Positions 34,620 through 48,879 of a stretch of DNA of 64,000 nucleotides are shown piece after piece; positions within the stretch are counted from its first letter, which is position 1; every line of letters begins with the position of its first letter. The position numbers and the translations under genes were made by a program. The stretch is from Colletes latitarsis (taxonomy: Eukaryota; Arthropoda; Insecta; Hymenoptera; Colletidae). The stretch lies in NCBI RefSeq assembly GCF_051014445.1, contig NW_027488384.1, positions 682,001 to 746,000 of the forward strand, read 5' to 3'. Below the pieces are notes generated by a model, which searched no databases, was not told where the DNA came from, and saw nothing but the letters and a program-made list of their open reading frames with translations.

Positions 34620-37600
34620 TAACGCATGTTAGGTCTAGGTTAGGCCTGGGATTTTCACGTATCAGACTCATACTTTCGCATTCTTCACATACTTGATGAA
34701 CGTATCCTGGGTTTTTTCTGGTTTGGATCACGTAGTAATGTGGGACCACGCTGAAACAATCAATTAAACCTGGTTTCGATCAATATTTTAGAGAATAATT
34801 CATGTTAGGCCTAGGTTAGCTCTAGGATTTGCCCTCATCAGGCTCATACTTTCGCATATTTCTCATACTTCATGGCTAGATCCTGGGCTGTTTCTGGATT
34901 GCATCACGTAGTAATGTGGTACCACGCTGAAACAGTCATTTAAACCTGGTTTTGATCAATATTTTAGAGGATAACGCAAGTTAGGTCTGGCATAGGTCTG
35001 GGATTCGCCCTCATCAGGCTCATACTTTCGCGTTTTTCACATACTTGTTGAACTGTTACTGAGGTTTTTCTGGTTTGGATCACGTAGCAATGTGGTACCA
35101 CACTGAAACAGTCGATTAAACCTGGTTTCGATCAATATTTTAGAGGATAACGCAAGTTAGGTCTGGGATAGGTCTGGGATTCGCCCTCATCAGGCTCATA
35201 CTTTCGCGTTTTTCACATACTTGTTGAACAGATACTGAGTTTTTTCTGGTTTGGGTCACGTAGTAATGTGGTACCACACTGAAACAGTCGAGTAAACCAG
35301 GTTTCGATCAATATTTTTGAGGATAACGCATGTTAGGTCTATGTTAGGCCTGGGATTTTCACTCATCAGACTCATACTTTCGCATTCTTCACATACTTGT
35401 TGAACGGATCCAGGGTTTTTTCTGATTTGGATCACGTAGTAATGTGGGACCACCCTGAAACAATCAATTAAACCTGGTTTCGATCAATATTTTAGAGAAT
35501 AATTCATGTTAGGCCTAGGTTAGGTCTAGGATTTGCCCTCATCAGGCTCATACTTTCGCGTTTTTCACATACTAGTTGCACAGATCCTGGGTTTTTTCTG
35601 GTTTGGATCACGCAGTAATGTGGGACCACACTGAAACAATCAATTAAACCTGGTCTTGATAAATATTTTAGAGGACAACGCAAGTTATGTCTGGGATAGG
35701 CCAGGGATTTTCACTGATCAGACTCATACTTTCGCATTCTTCACATACTTGTTGAACGGATCCTGGGTTTTTACTGGATTGGATCACGTAGTAATGTGGT
35801 ACCACACTGAAACAGTCAGTTAAACCTGGTTTCGATCAATATTTTAGAGGATAACGCAAGTCAGGTCTGGGATAGGTCTGGGATTTGCCCTCATCAGGCT
35901 CATACTTTCGCGTTTTTCACATACTTGTTGAACAGATCCTGGTTTTTTTCTGGTTTGGATCACGTAGTAGTGTGGTACCACACTGAAACAGTCCATAAAA
36001 CCTGGTTTCGAACAATATTTTGGAGAATAATTCATGTTAGGTCTAGGTTAGGTCTGGGATTTGCACTCATCAGGCTCATTCTTTCGCATATTTCTCATAC
36101 TTGATGGCTAGATCCTGGGCTATTTCTGGATTGGATGACGTAGTAATGTGGTACCACACTGAGACGGTCAGTTAAACCTGGTTTCGATCAATATTTTAGA
36201 GGATAACGCAAGTTAGGTCTGGGATAGGTCTGGGCTTTGCCCTCATCAGGCTCATACTTTCGCGTTTTGCACATACTTGTTGAACAGATCCTGGGTTTTT
36301 TTCCGGTTTGGGTCACGTAGTAGTGTGGTACCACACTGAAACAGTCGATTAAACCTGGTTTCGATCAATATTTTTGAGGAAAACGCATGTTAGGTCTAGG
36401 TTACGTCTGGGATTTTCACTCATCAGACCCATACTTTCGCATTCTTCACATACTTGTTGAACGGATCCTGGGTTTTTTCTGGTTTGGATCACGTAGTAAT
36501 GTGGTACCACACTGAAACAGTCAGTTAAACCTGGTTTCGATCAATATTTTAGAGGATAATTCATGTTAGGCCTAGGTTAGGTCTAGGATTTGCCCTCATC
36601 AGGCTCATACTTTCGCATATTTCTCATACTTCATGGCTAGATCCTGGGCTGTTTCTGGATTGTATCACGTAGTAATGTGGTACCACGCTGAAACAGTCAA
36701 ATAAACCTGGTTTTGATCAATATTTTAGAGGATAACGCAAGTTAGGTCTGGGATAGGTCTAGGATTCGCCCTCATCAGGCTCATACTTTCGCGTTTTTCA
36801 CATACTTATTGAACTGATACTGGGTTTTTTCTGGTTTGGATCACGTAGCAATGTGGTACCACACTGAAACAGTCGATTAAACCTGGTTTCGATCAATATT
36901 TTAGAGGATAACGCAAGTTTGGTCTGGGATAAGTCTGGGATTTGCCCTCATCAGGCTCATACTGTCGCGTTTTTCACATACTAGTTGCACAGATCCTGGG
37001 TTTTTTCTGGTTTGGATCACGTAGTAATGTGGGACCACACTGAAACAATCAATTAAACCTGGTCTTGATAAATATTTTAGAGGATAACGCATGTTAGGTC
37101 TGGGATAGGTCTGGGATTTGCCCTCATCAGACTCATACTTTCGCATTCTTCACATACTTGTTGAGCGGATCCTGGGTTTTTTCTGGTTTGGATCACGTAG
37201 TAATGTGGGACCACAGTGAAACAATCAATTAAACCTGGTTTCGATCATTATTTTAGCGGATAACGAACGTTATGTCTAGTTTAGGACTCATCAGACTCAT
37301 ACTTTCGCTTACTTCTCATACTTGTTGAACAGATCCTGGGTTTTTTTCTGGTTTGGATCACGTAGTAATGTGGTACCACACTGAAACAGTCAATTAAACC
37401 TGGTTTCGATCAATATTTTAGAGAATAATTCATGTTAGGTCTAGGTTAGGTCAGGGATTTGCTCTCATCAGGCTCATTCTTTCGCATATTTCTCATACTT
37501 GATGGCAAGATCCTGGGCTTTTTCTGGATTGCATCACGTAGTAATGAAGTACAACACTGAAACAGTCAATTAAACCTGGTTCCCATCAATATTTTAGAGG

Positions 37601-38660
37601 ACAACGCATGTTAGGTCTAGGTTAGGCCTGGGATTTGCCCTCATCAGGGCCATACTTTCGCAGTTTTAACATACATGTTGGCCTGATCGAGGGTTTTTCT
37701 GCTTTGGATCACGTAGTAAAGTGGTACCACACTGAAGCAGTCCATTAACCCTGGTTTGGATCAATATTTTAGAGGATAACGCATGTTAGGTTTGGGTTAG
37801 GTCTAGGATTTGCACACATTAGGCTCATTCTTTCGTATATTTCTCATACTTCATGGCTAGATCCTGGGCTGTTTCTGGATTGTATCACGTAGTAATGTGG
37901 TACCACGCTGAAACAGTCAATTAAACCTGGTTTCGATCGATATTTTAGAGGATACCGCAAGTTAGGTCAGGGATAGGTCTGGGATTCGCCCTCATCAGGC
38001 TCATACTTTCGCGTTTTTCACATACTTGTTGAACAGATCCTGAGTTTTTTCTGGTTTGGGTCACGTAGTAATGTGGTACCACACTGAAACAGTCGATCAA
38101 ACCAGGTTTCGATCAATATTTTTGAGGATAACGCATGTTAGGTCTAGGTTAGGCCTGGGATTTTCACGTATCAGACTCATACTTTCGCATTCTTCACATA
38201 CTTGTTGAACGTATCCTGGGTTTTTTCTGGTTTGGATCACGTAGTAATGTGGGACCACGCTGAAACAATCATTTAAACCTGGTTTCGATCAATATTTTAG
38301 AGAATAATTCATGTTAGGCCTAGGTTAGGTCTAGGATTTGCCCTCATCAGGCTCATACTTTCGCATATTTCTCATACTTCATGGCTAGATCCTGGGCTGT
38401 TTCTGGATTGTATCACGTAGTAATGTGGTACCACGCTGAAACAGTCATTTAAACCTGGTTTTGATCAATATTTTAGAGGATAACGCAAGTTAGGTCTGGC
38501 ATAGGTCTGGGATTCGCCCTCATCAGGCTCATACTTTCGCGTTCTTCACATACTTGTTGAACTGATACTGGGTTTTTTCTGGTTTGGATCACGTAGCAAT
38601 GTGGTACCACACTGAAACAGCCGATTAAACCTGGTTTCGATCAATATTTTAGAGGATAAC
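34620..38660. repeat. Block with ends repeated at 3509-bp offset
   Basis: About 34620-35150 matches about 38130-38660 (34652/38161), sharing the rare TTTTCACGTATCAG variant and the CTGGCATAGG variant. The offset is 20 monomers minus 11 bp, explained by the 12-bp deletion in the monomer near 37275-37290. Between the copies is ordinary satellite without genes. Confidence 0.75.
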
Positions 38661-41649
38661 GCATGTTAGGTCTAGGTTAGTCCTGGGATTTGCCTTCATC
38701 AGGGTCATACTTTCGCATATTTCTCATACTTCATGGCTAGATCCTGGGCTGTTTCTGGATTGGATCACGTAGTAATGTGGCACCACACTGAAACAGTCAA
38801 TTAAACCTGGTTTTGATCAATATTTTAGAGAATAATTCATGTTAGGTCTAGGTGAGGTCTGGGATTTGCTCTCGTCAGGCTCATACTTTCGCATATTTCT
38901 CATACTTCATGGCTAGATCCTGGGCTGTTTCTGGATTGTATCACGTAGTAATGTGGTACCACGCTGAAACAGTCAATTGAACCTGGTTTCGTTCAATATT
39001 TTAGAGGATAACGCAAGTTAGGTCTGAGATAGGTCTGGGATTCGCCCTCATCAGGCTCATACTTTCGCGTTTTTCACACACTTGTTGAACTGATCCTGGG
39101 CTATTTCTGGATTGGATCACGTTGTAATGTGGTACCACGCTGAAACAGTCAATTAAAACTGGTTTCGATCAATATTTTGGAGGATAACGCAAGTTAGGTC
39201 TGAGATAGGTCTGGGATTCGCCCTCATCAGGCTCATACTAACGCGTTTTCCACATACTTGTTGAACTGATCCTGGGTTTTTTCTGGTTTGGATCACGTAG
39301 TAATGTGGTACCACCCTGAAACAGTCAATTAAACCTGGTTTCGATCAATATTTTAGAGGATAACGCAAATTAGGTCTGGGATAGGTCTGGGGTTCGCCCT
39401 CATCAGGCTCATACTTTCGCAGTTTTAACATGCATGTTGACCTGATCGAGGGTTTTTTCTGGTTTGGATCACGTAGTAATGTGGTACCACACTGAAACAG
39501 TCGATTAAACCTGGTTTGGATCAATATTTTTGAGGATAACGCATGTTAGGTCTAGGTTAGGTTTGGGATTTTCACTCATCAGACTCATACTTTCGCATTC
39601 TTCACATACTTGTTGAACGGATCCTGTGTTTTTTCTGGTTTGGATCACGTAGTAATGTGGTACCACACTGAAACAGTCGACTAAACCTGGTTTCGATTAA
39701 TATTTTTGAGGATAACGCATGTTAGGTCTAGGTTAGGTCTGGGATTTTCACTCATCAGACTCATACTTTCGCATACTTCTCATACTTCATGGCTGGATCC
39801 TGGGCTATTTCTGGATTGGATCACGTAGTAAAGTGGTACCACACTGAAACAGTCAATTAAACCTGGTTTCGATCAATATTTTAGAGGATAACGCAAGTTA
39901 GGTCTGAGATAGGTCTGGGATTCGCCCTCATCAGGCTCATACTTTCGCGTTTTTCACATACTTGTTGAACTGATCCTGGGTTTTCTTCTGGTTTGGATCA
40001 CGTAGTAATGTGGTACCACACTGTAACAGTCGATTAAACCTGGTTTCCATCAATATTTTAGAGGACAACGCATGTTAGGTCTAGGTTAGGCCTGGGATTT
40101 GCCCTCATCAGGGTCATACTTTTGCAGTTTTAACATACTTGTTGAACGGATCCTGGGTTTTTTCTGGCTTGGTTCACGTAGTAATGTGGTACCACACTGA
40201 AACATTCAATTAAACCTGATCTTGATAAATATTTTAGGGGATAACGCATGTTAGGTTTGGGTTAGGTCTAGGATTTGCCCTCATCAGGCTCATACTTTCG
40301 CATATTTCTCATACTTCATGGCTGGATCCTGGACTGTTTCTGGATTGGATCACGTAGTAATGTGGTACCACACTGAAACAGTCGTTTAAACCAGGTTTCG
40401 ATCAATATTTTTGAGGATAACGCATGTTAGGTCTAGGTTAGGCCTGGGATTTTCACTCATCAGACTCATACTTTCGCATTCTTCACATACTTGTTGAACG
40501 GATCCTGGGTTTATTCTGGTTTGCATCACGTTGTAATGTGGGACCACACTGAAAGAATCAATTAAACCTGGTCTTGATAAATATTTTAGAAGATAACGCA
40601 TGTTAGGTCTGGGTTAGGTCTAGGATTTGCCCACGTCAGGCTCATACTTTCGCATATTTCTCATACTTCATTGCTAGATCCTGGGCTATTTCTGGATTGG
40701 ATCACGTAGTAATGTGGTACCACACTGAAACAGTCAATTAAACCTGGTTTCGATCAATATTTTAGAGGATAACGCAAGTTAGGTCTGGGATATGTCTGGG
40801 ATTTGCCATCATCAGACTCATACATTCGCACACTTCACATACTCGTTGAACAGATCCTGTGTTTTCTCTGGCTTGGATCACATGGTAATGTGGTACCACG
40901 CTGAAACATTCAATTAAACCTGGTCTTGATAAATATTTTAGAGGATAACGTATGTTAGGTCTGGGTTACGTCTAGGATTTGCCCTCATCAGGCTAATACT
41001 TTCGCGTCTTTCACATACTTGTTGAACTGATCCTGGGTTTTTTCTGGTTTGGATCACGTAGTAATGTGGTATCACACTGAAACAGTCGATTAAACCTGGT
41101 TTCGATCAATATTTTAGAGGATAACGCAAGTTAGGTCTGGGATGGGACTGGGATTTGCCCTCATCAGACTCATACTTACGCACACTTCACATACTCGTTG
41201 AACAGATCCTGGGTTATTTTCTGGTTTGGATCACATAGTAATGTGGTACCACACTGAAAAAGTCGATTAAACCAGGTTTCGATCAATATTTTTGAGGATA
41301 ACGCATGTTAGGTCTGGGTTACGTCTAGGATTTGCCCTCATCAGGCTAACACTTTCGCGTTTTTCACATACTTGTTGTACTGATCCTGGGTTTTTTCTGG
41401 TTTGGATCACGTAGTAATGTGGTATCACACTGAAACAGTCGATTAAACCAGGTTTCGATCAATATTTTTGAGGATATCGCAAGTTAGGTCTGGGATAGGT
41501 CTGGGATTTGCCCTCATCAGGCTCATACTTTCGCGTTTTTCACATACTTGTTGAACTGATCCTGGGTTTTTTCTGGTTTGGATCACGTAGTAATGTGGTA
41601 CCACACTGAAACAGTCGATTAAACCTGATTTCGATCAATATTTTAGTGG

Positions 41650-44600
41650 ATAACTCATGTTAGGTCTAGGTTAGGTCTGGGATTTGCTCTCATCCGGCTC
41701 ATTCTTTCGCATATTACTCATACTTGATGGCTAGATCCTGGGCTTTTTCTGGATTGTATCACGTAGTAATGAAGTACAACACTGAAACAGTCAATTAAAC
41801 CTGGTTCCCATCAATAATTAAGAGGACAACGCAAGTTAGGTCTGGGATAGGTCTGGGATCCGCCCTCATCAGGCCCATACTTTCGCGTTTTTCACATACT
41901 TGTTGAACAGATCCTGGGTTTTTTCTGGTTTGGATCACGTAGTAATGTGGTATCACACTGAAACAGTCGATTAAACCTGGTTTCGATCAATATTTTTTAG
42001 GATAACGCAAGTTAGGTCTAGGTTAGGCCAGGGATTTTCACTCATCAGACTCATACTTTCGCATTCTTCACATACTGGTTGAACGGATCCTGGGTTTTTA
42101 CTGGTTTGGATCACGTAGTAATGTGGTACCATACTGAAACACACAATTAAACCTGGTTTTGGTAAATATTTTAGAGGATAACACATGTTAGGTCTGGGTA
42201 ACGTCTAGGATTTGCCCACATCAGGCTCATACTTTCGCATATTTCTAATACTTCATGGCTAGATCCTGGGCTATTTCTGCTTTGGATCACGTAGTAATGT
42301 GGTACCACATTGAAACAGCCCATTAAACCTGGTTTCGATCAATATTTTTGAGGATAACGCATGAAAGGTCAGGGTTAGGTCTAGGATTTGCCCTCATCAG
42401 GCTCATACTTTCGCATATTTCTCATACTTCATGGCTAGATCCTGGGCTATTTCTGGATTGGATCACGTAGTAATGTGGTACCACACTGAAACAGTCAATT
42501 AAACCTGGTTTCGATCAATATTTTAGAGGATAACGCAAGTTAGGTCTGGGATATGTCTGGGATTTGCCATCATCAGACTCATACTTTCGCACACTTCACA
42601 CACTCGTTGAACAGATCCTGGGTTTTTTCTGGTTTGGATCACATAGTAATGTGGTACCACGTTGAAACATTCAATTAAACCTGGTCTTGATAAATATTTT
42701 AGAGGATAACGTATGTTAGGTCTGGGTTACGTCTAGGACTTGCCCTCATCAGGCTAATACTTTCGCGTCTTTCACATACTTGTTGAACTGATCCTGGGTT
42801 TTGTCTGGTTTGGATCACGTAGTAATGTGGTATCACACTGAAACAGTCGATTAAACCTGGTTTCGATCAATATTTTAGAGGATAACACAAGCTAGGTCTG
42901 GGATAGGTCTGGGATTTGCCCTCATCAGACTCATACTTACGCACACTTCACATACTCGCTGAACAGATCCTGGGTTATTTTCTGGTTTGGATCACATAGT
43001 AATGTGGTACCACACTGAAAAAGTCGATTAAACCAGGTTTCGATCAATATTTTTGAAGATAACGCATGATAGGTCTAGGTTAGGCCTGGGATTTTCACTC
43101 ATCAGACTCATACTTTCGCATTCTTCACATACTTGTTGAACGGATCCTGGGTTTTTTCTGGTTTGGATCACGTAGTAATGCGGTACCTCACTGAAACAGT
43201 CAATGAAACCTGGTTTCGATCAATATTTTAGAGGATAACGCAAGTTAGGTCTGGGATAGGTCTGGGATTCGCCCTCATCAGGCTCATACTTTCGCTCACA
43301 TCACATACATGTTGAACAGATCCTGGGTTTTTTCTGGATTGGATCGCGTAGTAATGAGGTACCACTCTGAAACAGTCAATTTAACCTGGTTTCGATCAAT
43401 ATTTTAAAGAATAATTTATATTCGGTCTAGGTTAGGTCTGGGATTTGCTCTCATCTGGCTCATTCTATCGCATATTTCTCATACTTGATGGCTAGATCCT
43501 GGGCTTCTTCTGGATTGCATCACGTAGTAATGAAGTACAACACTGAAACAGTCAATTAAACCTGGTTTACATCAATATTTTAGAGGACATGTTAGGTCTA
43601 GGTTAGGCCTGGGATTTGCCCTCATCAGGGTCATACTTTCGCAGTTTTAACATACATGTTGACCTGATCGAGGGTTTTTTCAGCTTTGGATCACGTAGTA
43701 AAGTGGTACCACACTGAAACAGTCCATTAAACCTGGTTTGGATCAATATTTTAGAGGATAACGCATGTTAGGTCTGGGTTAGCCCTGGGATTTTCACTCA
43801 TCAGACTCATACTTTCGCATTCTTCACATACTTGTTGAACGGATCCTGGGTTTTTTCTGGTTTCGTTCACGTAGTAATGTGTTACCACACTGAAACATTC
43901 AATTAAACCTGGTCTTGATAAATATTTTAGAGGATAACGCATGTTTGGTGTGGGTTAGGTCTAGGATTTGCCCTCCTCAGGCTCATACTTTCGCATATTT
44001 CTCATACTTCATGGCTAGATCCTGAGCTATTTCTGGATTGTATCACGTAGTAATGTGGTGCCACGCTGAAACAGTCAATTAAGCCTGGTTTCGATCAATA
44101 TTTTAGAGGATAACGCAAGTTAGGTCTGGGATAGGTCTGGGATTCGCCCTCATCAGGCTCATACTTTCGCGTTTTTCACATACTTGTTGAACTGATCCTG
44201 GGTTTTTTCTGGTTTGGATCACGTAGTAATGTGGTACCACACTGAAACAGTCGATTAAACCTGGTTTCGATCAATATTTTAGAGGATAACGAAAGTTAGG
44301 TCTGGGATAGGTCTGGGATTTGCCCTCATCAGACTCATACTTTCGCACACTTCACATACTCGTTGAACAGCTCCTGGGTTATTTTCTGGTTTGGCTCACA
44401 TAGTAATGTGGTACCACACTGGGACAGTCGATTAAACCAGGTTTCGATCAATATTTTTCAGGATAACGCATGTTAGGTCTAGGTTAGGCCTGGGATTTTC
44501 ACTCACCAGACTCATACTTTCGCATTCTTCAAATACTTGTTGAACGGATCCTGGGTTTTTTCTGGTTTGGATCACGTAGTAATGTGGGACCACACTGAAA

Positions 44601-46950
44601 CAGTCAATTAAACCTGGTTTCGATCAATATTTTAGGGAACAATTCATGTTAGGTCTAGGTTAGGTCTGGGATTTGCTCTCATCCGGCTCATTCTTTCGCA
44701 TATTACTCATACTTGATGGCTAGATCCTGGGCTTTTTCTGGATTGTATCACGTAGTAATGAAGTACAACACTGAAACAGTCAATTAAACCTGGTTTCCAT
44801 CAATAATTAAGAGGACAACGCAAGTTAGGTCTGGGATAGGTCTGGGATCTGCCCTCATCAGGCCCATACTTTCGCGTTTTTCACATACTTGTTGAACAGA
44901 TCCTGGGTTTTTTCTGGTTTGGATCACGTAGTAGTGTGGTACCACACTGAAACAATCGATTAAACCTGGTTTCGATCAATATTTTTTAGGATAACGCATG
45001 TTAGGTCTAGGTTAGGCCAGGGATTTTCACTCATCAGACTCATACTTTCGCATTCTTCACATACTCGTTGAACGGATCCTGGGTTTTTACTGGTTTGGAT
45101 CACGTAGTAATGTGGTACCACACTGAAACATACAATTAAACCTGGTTTTGATAAATATTTAAGAGGATAACGCATGTTAGGTCTGGGTAACGTCTAGGAT
45201 TTGCCCACATCAGGCTCATACTTTCGCATATTTCTAATACTTCATGGCTAGATCCTGGGCTATTTCTGCTTTGGATCACGTAGTAATGTGGTACCACATT
45301 GAAACAGCCCATTAAACCTGGTTTCGATCAATATTTTTGAGGATAACGCATGAAAGGTCAGGGTTAGGTCTAGGATTTGCCCTCATCAGGCTCATACTTT
45401 CGCATATTTCTCATACTTCATGGCTAGATCCTGGGCTATTTCTGGATTGGATCACGTAGTAATGTGGTACCACACTGAAACAGTCAATTAAACCTGGTTT
45501 CGATCAATATTTTAGAGGATAACGCAAGTTAGGTCTAGGATATGTCTGGGATTTGCCATCATCAGACTCATACTTTCGCACACTTCACATACTCGTTGAA
45601 CAGATCCTGGGTTTTTTCTGGTTTGGATCACATAGTAATGTGGTACCACGCTGAAACATTCAATTAAACCTGGTCTTGATAAATATTTTAGAGGATAACG
45701 TATGTTAGGTCTGGGTTACGTCTAGGATTTGCCCTCATCAGGCTAATACTTTCGCGTCTTTCACATACTTGTTGATCTGATCCTGGGTTTCGTCTGGTTT
45801 GGATCACGTAGTAATGTGGTGTCACACTGAAACAGTCGATTAAACCTGGTTTCGATCAATATTTTACAGGATAACGCAAGTTATGTCTGGGATAGGTCTG
45901 GGATTTGCCCTCATCAGACTCATACTTACGCACACTTCACATACTCGTTGAACAGATCCTGGGTTATTTTCTGGTTTGGATCACATAGTAATGTGGTACC
46001 ACACTGAAAAAGTCGATTAAACCAGGTTTCGATCAATATTTTTGAAGATAACGCATGATAGGTCTAGGTTAGTCCTGGGATTTTCACTCATCAGACTCAT
46101 ACTTTCGCATTCTTCACATACTTGTTGAACGGATCCTGGGTTTTTTCTGGTTTGGATCACGTAGTAATGCGGTACCACACTGAAACAGTCAATGAAACCT
46201 GGTTTCGATCAATATTTTAGAGGATAACGCAAGTTAGGTCTGGGATAGGTCTGGGATTCGCCCTCATCAGGCTCATACTTTCGCTCACATCACATACATG
46301 TTGAACAGATCCTGGGTTTTTTCTGCTTTGGATCACGAAGTAAAGTGGTACCACACTGAAACAGTCCATTAGACCTGGTTTGGATCAATGTCTTAGAGGA
46401 TAACGCATGTTAGGTCTAGGTTAGCCCTGGGATTTTCACTCATCAGACTCATACTTTCGCATTCTTCACATACTTGTTGAACGGATTCTGGGTTTTTTCT
46501 GGTTTCGTTCTCGTAGTAATGTGTTACCACACTGAAACATTCAATTGAACCTGGTTTTGATAAATATTTTAGAGGATAACGCATGTTAGGTGTGGGTTAG
46601 GTCTAGGATTTGCCCTCCTCAGGCTCATACTTTCGCATATTTCTCATACTTCATGGCTAGATCCTGAGCTAGTTCTGGATTGTATCACATAGTAATGTGG
46701 TACCACTCTGAAACAGTCAATTAAACCTGGTTTCGATCAATATTTTAGAGGATAACGCAAGTTAGGTCTGTGATAGGTCTGGGATTCGGCTTCATCAGGC
46801 TCATACTTTCGCGTTTTTCACATACTTGTTGAACTGATCCTGGGTATTTTCTGGTTTGGATCACGTAGTAATGTGGTACCACACTGGGACTGTCGATTAA
46901 ACCAGGTTTCGATCAGTATTTTTCAGGATAACGCATGTTAGGTCTAGGTT
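41650..46950. repeat. Tandem duplication with a 2989-bp (17-monomer) unit
   Basis: Copy one is about 41650-44638 and copy two starts at 44639. The offset is 2989 bp up to about 43335/46324 (41660/44649, 42551/45540, 43201/46190), then 2642 bp (43751/46393). Copy two therefore lacks two monomers (about 43336-43682), and its last part lacks one more. Shared rare variants include GGTCTGGGTAACGTC and CGTATGTTAGG. Confidence 0.85.
43440..43945. repeat. Block repeated at 51180-51685 (offset 7740 bp)
   Basis: The two copies share a 5-bp deletion (AACGC missing before ATGTTAGG, at 43588 and 51328), the GAAGTACAAC monomer, the GATCGAGGG monomer and a GTGTTACCAC palindrome variant. The offset is 44 monomers minus 4 bp. 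Confidence 0.75.
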
Positions 46951-48219
46951 AGGCCTGGGATTTTCACTCACCAGACTCATACTTTCGCATTCTTCACATA
47001 CTTGTTGAACGGATCCTGGGTTTTTTTCTGGTTTGGATCACAGAGTAATGTGATGCCACACTAAAACAATCGATTAAACCTGGTTTCGATCAATATTTTT
47101 GAGGATAACGCATGTTAGGTCTAGGTTAGGCCTGGGATTTTCACTCATCAGACTCATACTTTCGCATTCTTCACATACCCGTTGAACGGATCCTGGGTTT
47201 TTACGGGTTTGGATCACGTAGTAATGTGGTACCACACTGAAACATTCAATTAAAGCTGGTTTCGATCAATATTTTAGAGGATAACGCAAGTTAGGTCTGG
47301 TTTAGGTCTGGGATTTGCCCTCCTCAGGCTCATACTTTCGCATATTTCTCATACTTCATGGCTAGATCCTGAGCTAATTCTGGATTGTATCACATAGTAA
47401 TGTGGTACCACGCTGAAACAGTCAATTAAACCTGGTTTCGATCAATATTTTAGAGGATAACGCAAGTTAGGTCTGTGATAGGTCTGGGATTCGGCTTCAT
47501 CGGGCTCATACTTTCGCGTTTTTCACATACTTGTTGAACTGATCCTGGGTATTTTCTGGTTTGGATCACGTAGTAATGTGGTACCACACTGAAACAGTCG
47601 ATTAAACCTGGTTTCGATCAATATTTTAGAGGATAACGAAAGTTAGGTCTGAGATAGGTCTGGGATTTGCCCTCATCAGACTCATACTTTCGCACACTTC
47701 ACATACTCGTTGAACAGATCCTGGGTTATTTTCTGGTTTGGATCACATAGTAATGTGGTACCACACTGGTACAGTCGATTAAACCAGGTTTCGATCAATA
47801 TTTTTCAGGATAACGCATGTTAGGTCTAGGTTAGGCCTGGGATTTTCACTCACCAGACTCATACTTTCGCATTCTTCACATACTTGTTGAACGGGTCCTG
47901 GGTTTTTTCTGGTTTGGATCACGTAGTAATGTGGGACCACATTGAAACAGTCCATAATACCTGGTTTCGATCAATATTTTTGAGGATAACGCATGATAGG
48001 TCTGGGTTAGGTCTAGGATTTGCCCTCATCAGGCTCATACTTTCGCATATTTCTCATACTTCATGGCTAGATCCTGGGCTATTTCTGGATTGGATCACGT
48101 AGTAATGTGGTACGACACTGAAGCAGACAACTAAACCTGGTTTCGATCAATATTTTAGAGGATAACGCAAGTTAGGTCTGGGATAGGTCTGGGATTCGCC
48201 CTCATCAGGCTCATACTTT

Positions 48220-48850
48220 CGCGTTTTTCACATACTTGTTGAACGGATCCTGGGTTTTTACTGGTTTGGATCAGGTAGTAATGTGGTACCACACTGAAAC
48301 ATTCAATTAAACCTGGTTTCGAGCAATATTATTGAGGATAACGCATGTTAGGTCTACGTTAGTCCTGGGATTTTCACTCATCAGACTCATACTTTCGCAT
48401 TCTTCACATACTTGTTGAACGGATCCTGGGTTTTTACTGGTTTGGATCACGTAGTAATGTGGTACCACACTGAAACAGTAAATTAAACCTGGTTTCGATC
48501 AATATTTTAGAGGATACCGCATGTTAGGTCTGGGATAGGTCTGGGATTCGCCCTCATCAGGCTCACACTTCCGCGGTTTTCACATACATGTTGAACAGAT
48601 CCTGGGTTTTTTCTGGTTTGGATCACGTAGTAATGTGGTGCATCACTGAAACAGACAACTAAACCTGGTGTCGATCAATATTTTAGAGGATAACGCATGT
48701 TAGGTCTAGGTTAGGCCTGGGATGTGCCCTCATCAGGCTCATACTTTCGCGTTTTTCACATACTTGTTGAACTGATCCTGGGTTTTTTCTGCTTTGGATC
48801 ACGTAGTAATGTGGTACCACACTGAAACAGTCAATTTAACCTGGTTTCGA
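48220..48850. repeat. Block repeated at about 52260-52890 (offset 4040 bp)
   Basis: The copies share the rare GGTCTACGTTAGTCC variant (48351 and 52391) and a GAGCAATATTATTGAGG variant. A third copy of the same monomer lies at 51863, three monomers (528 bp) before 52391, so a short tandem expansion also occurred at 51.8-52.4 kb. Confidence 0.7.
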
Positions 48851-48879
48851 TCAATATTTTAGAGGTTAACGCAAGTTAG

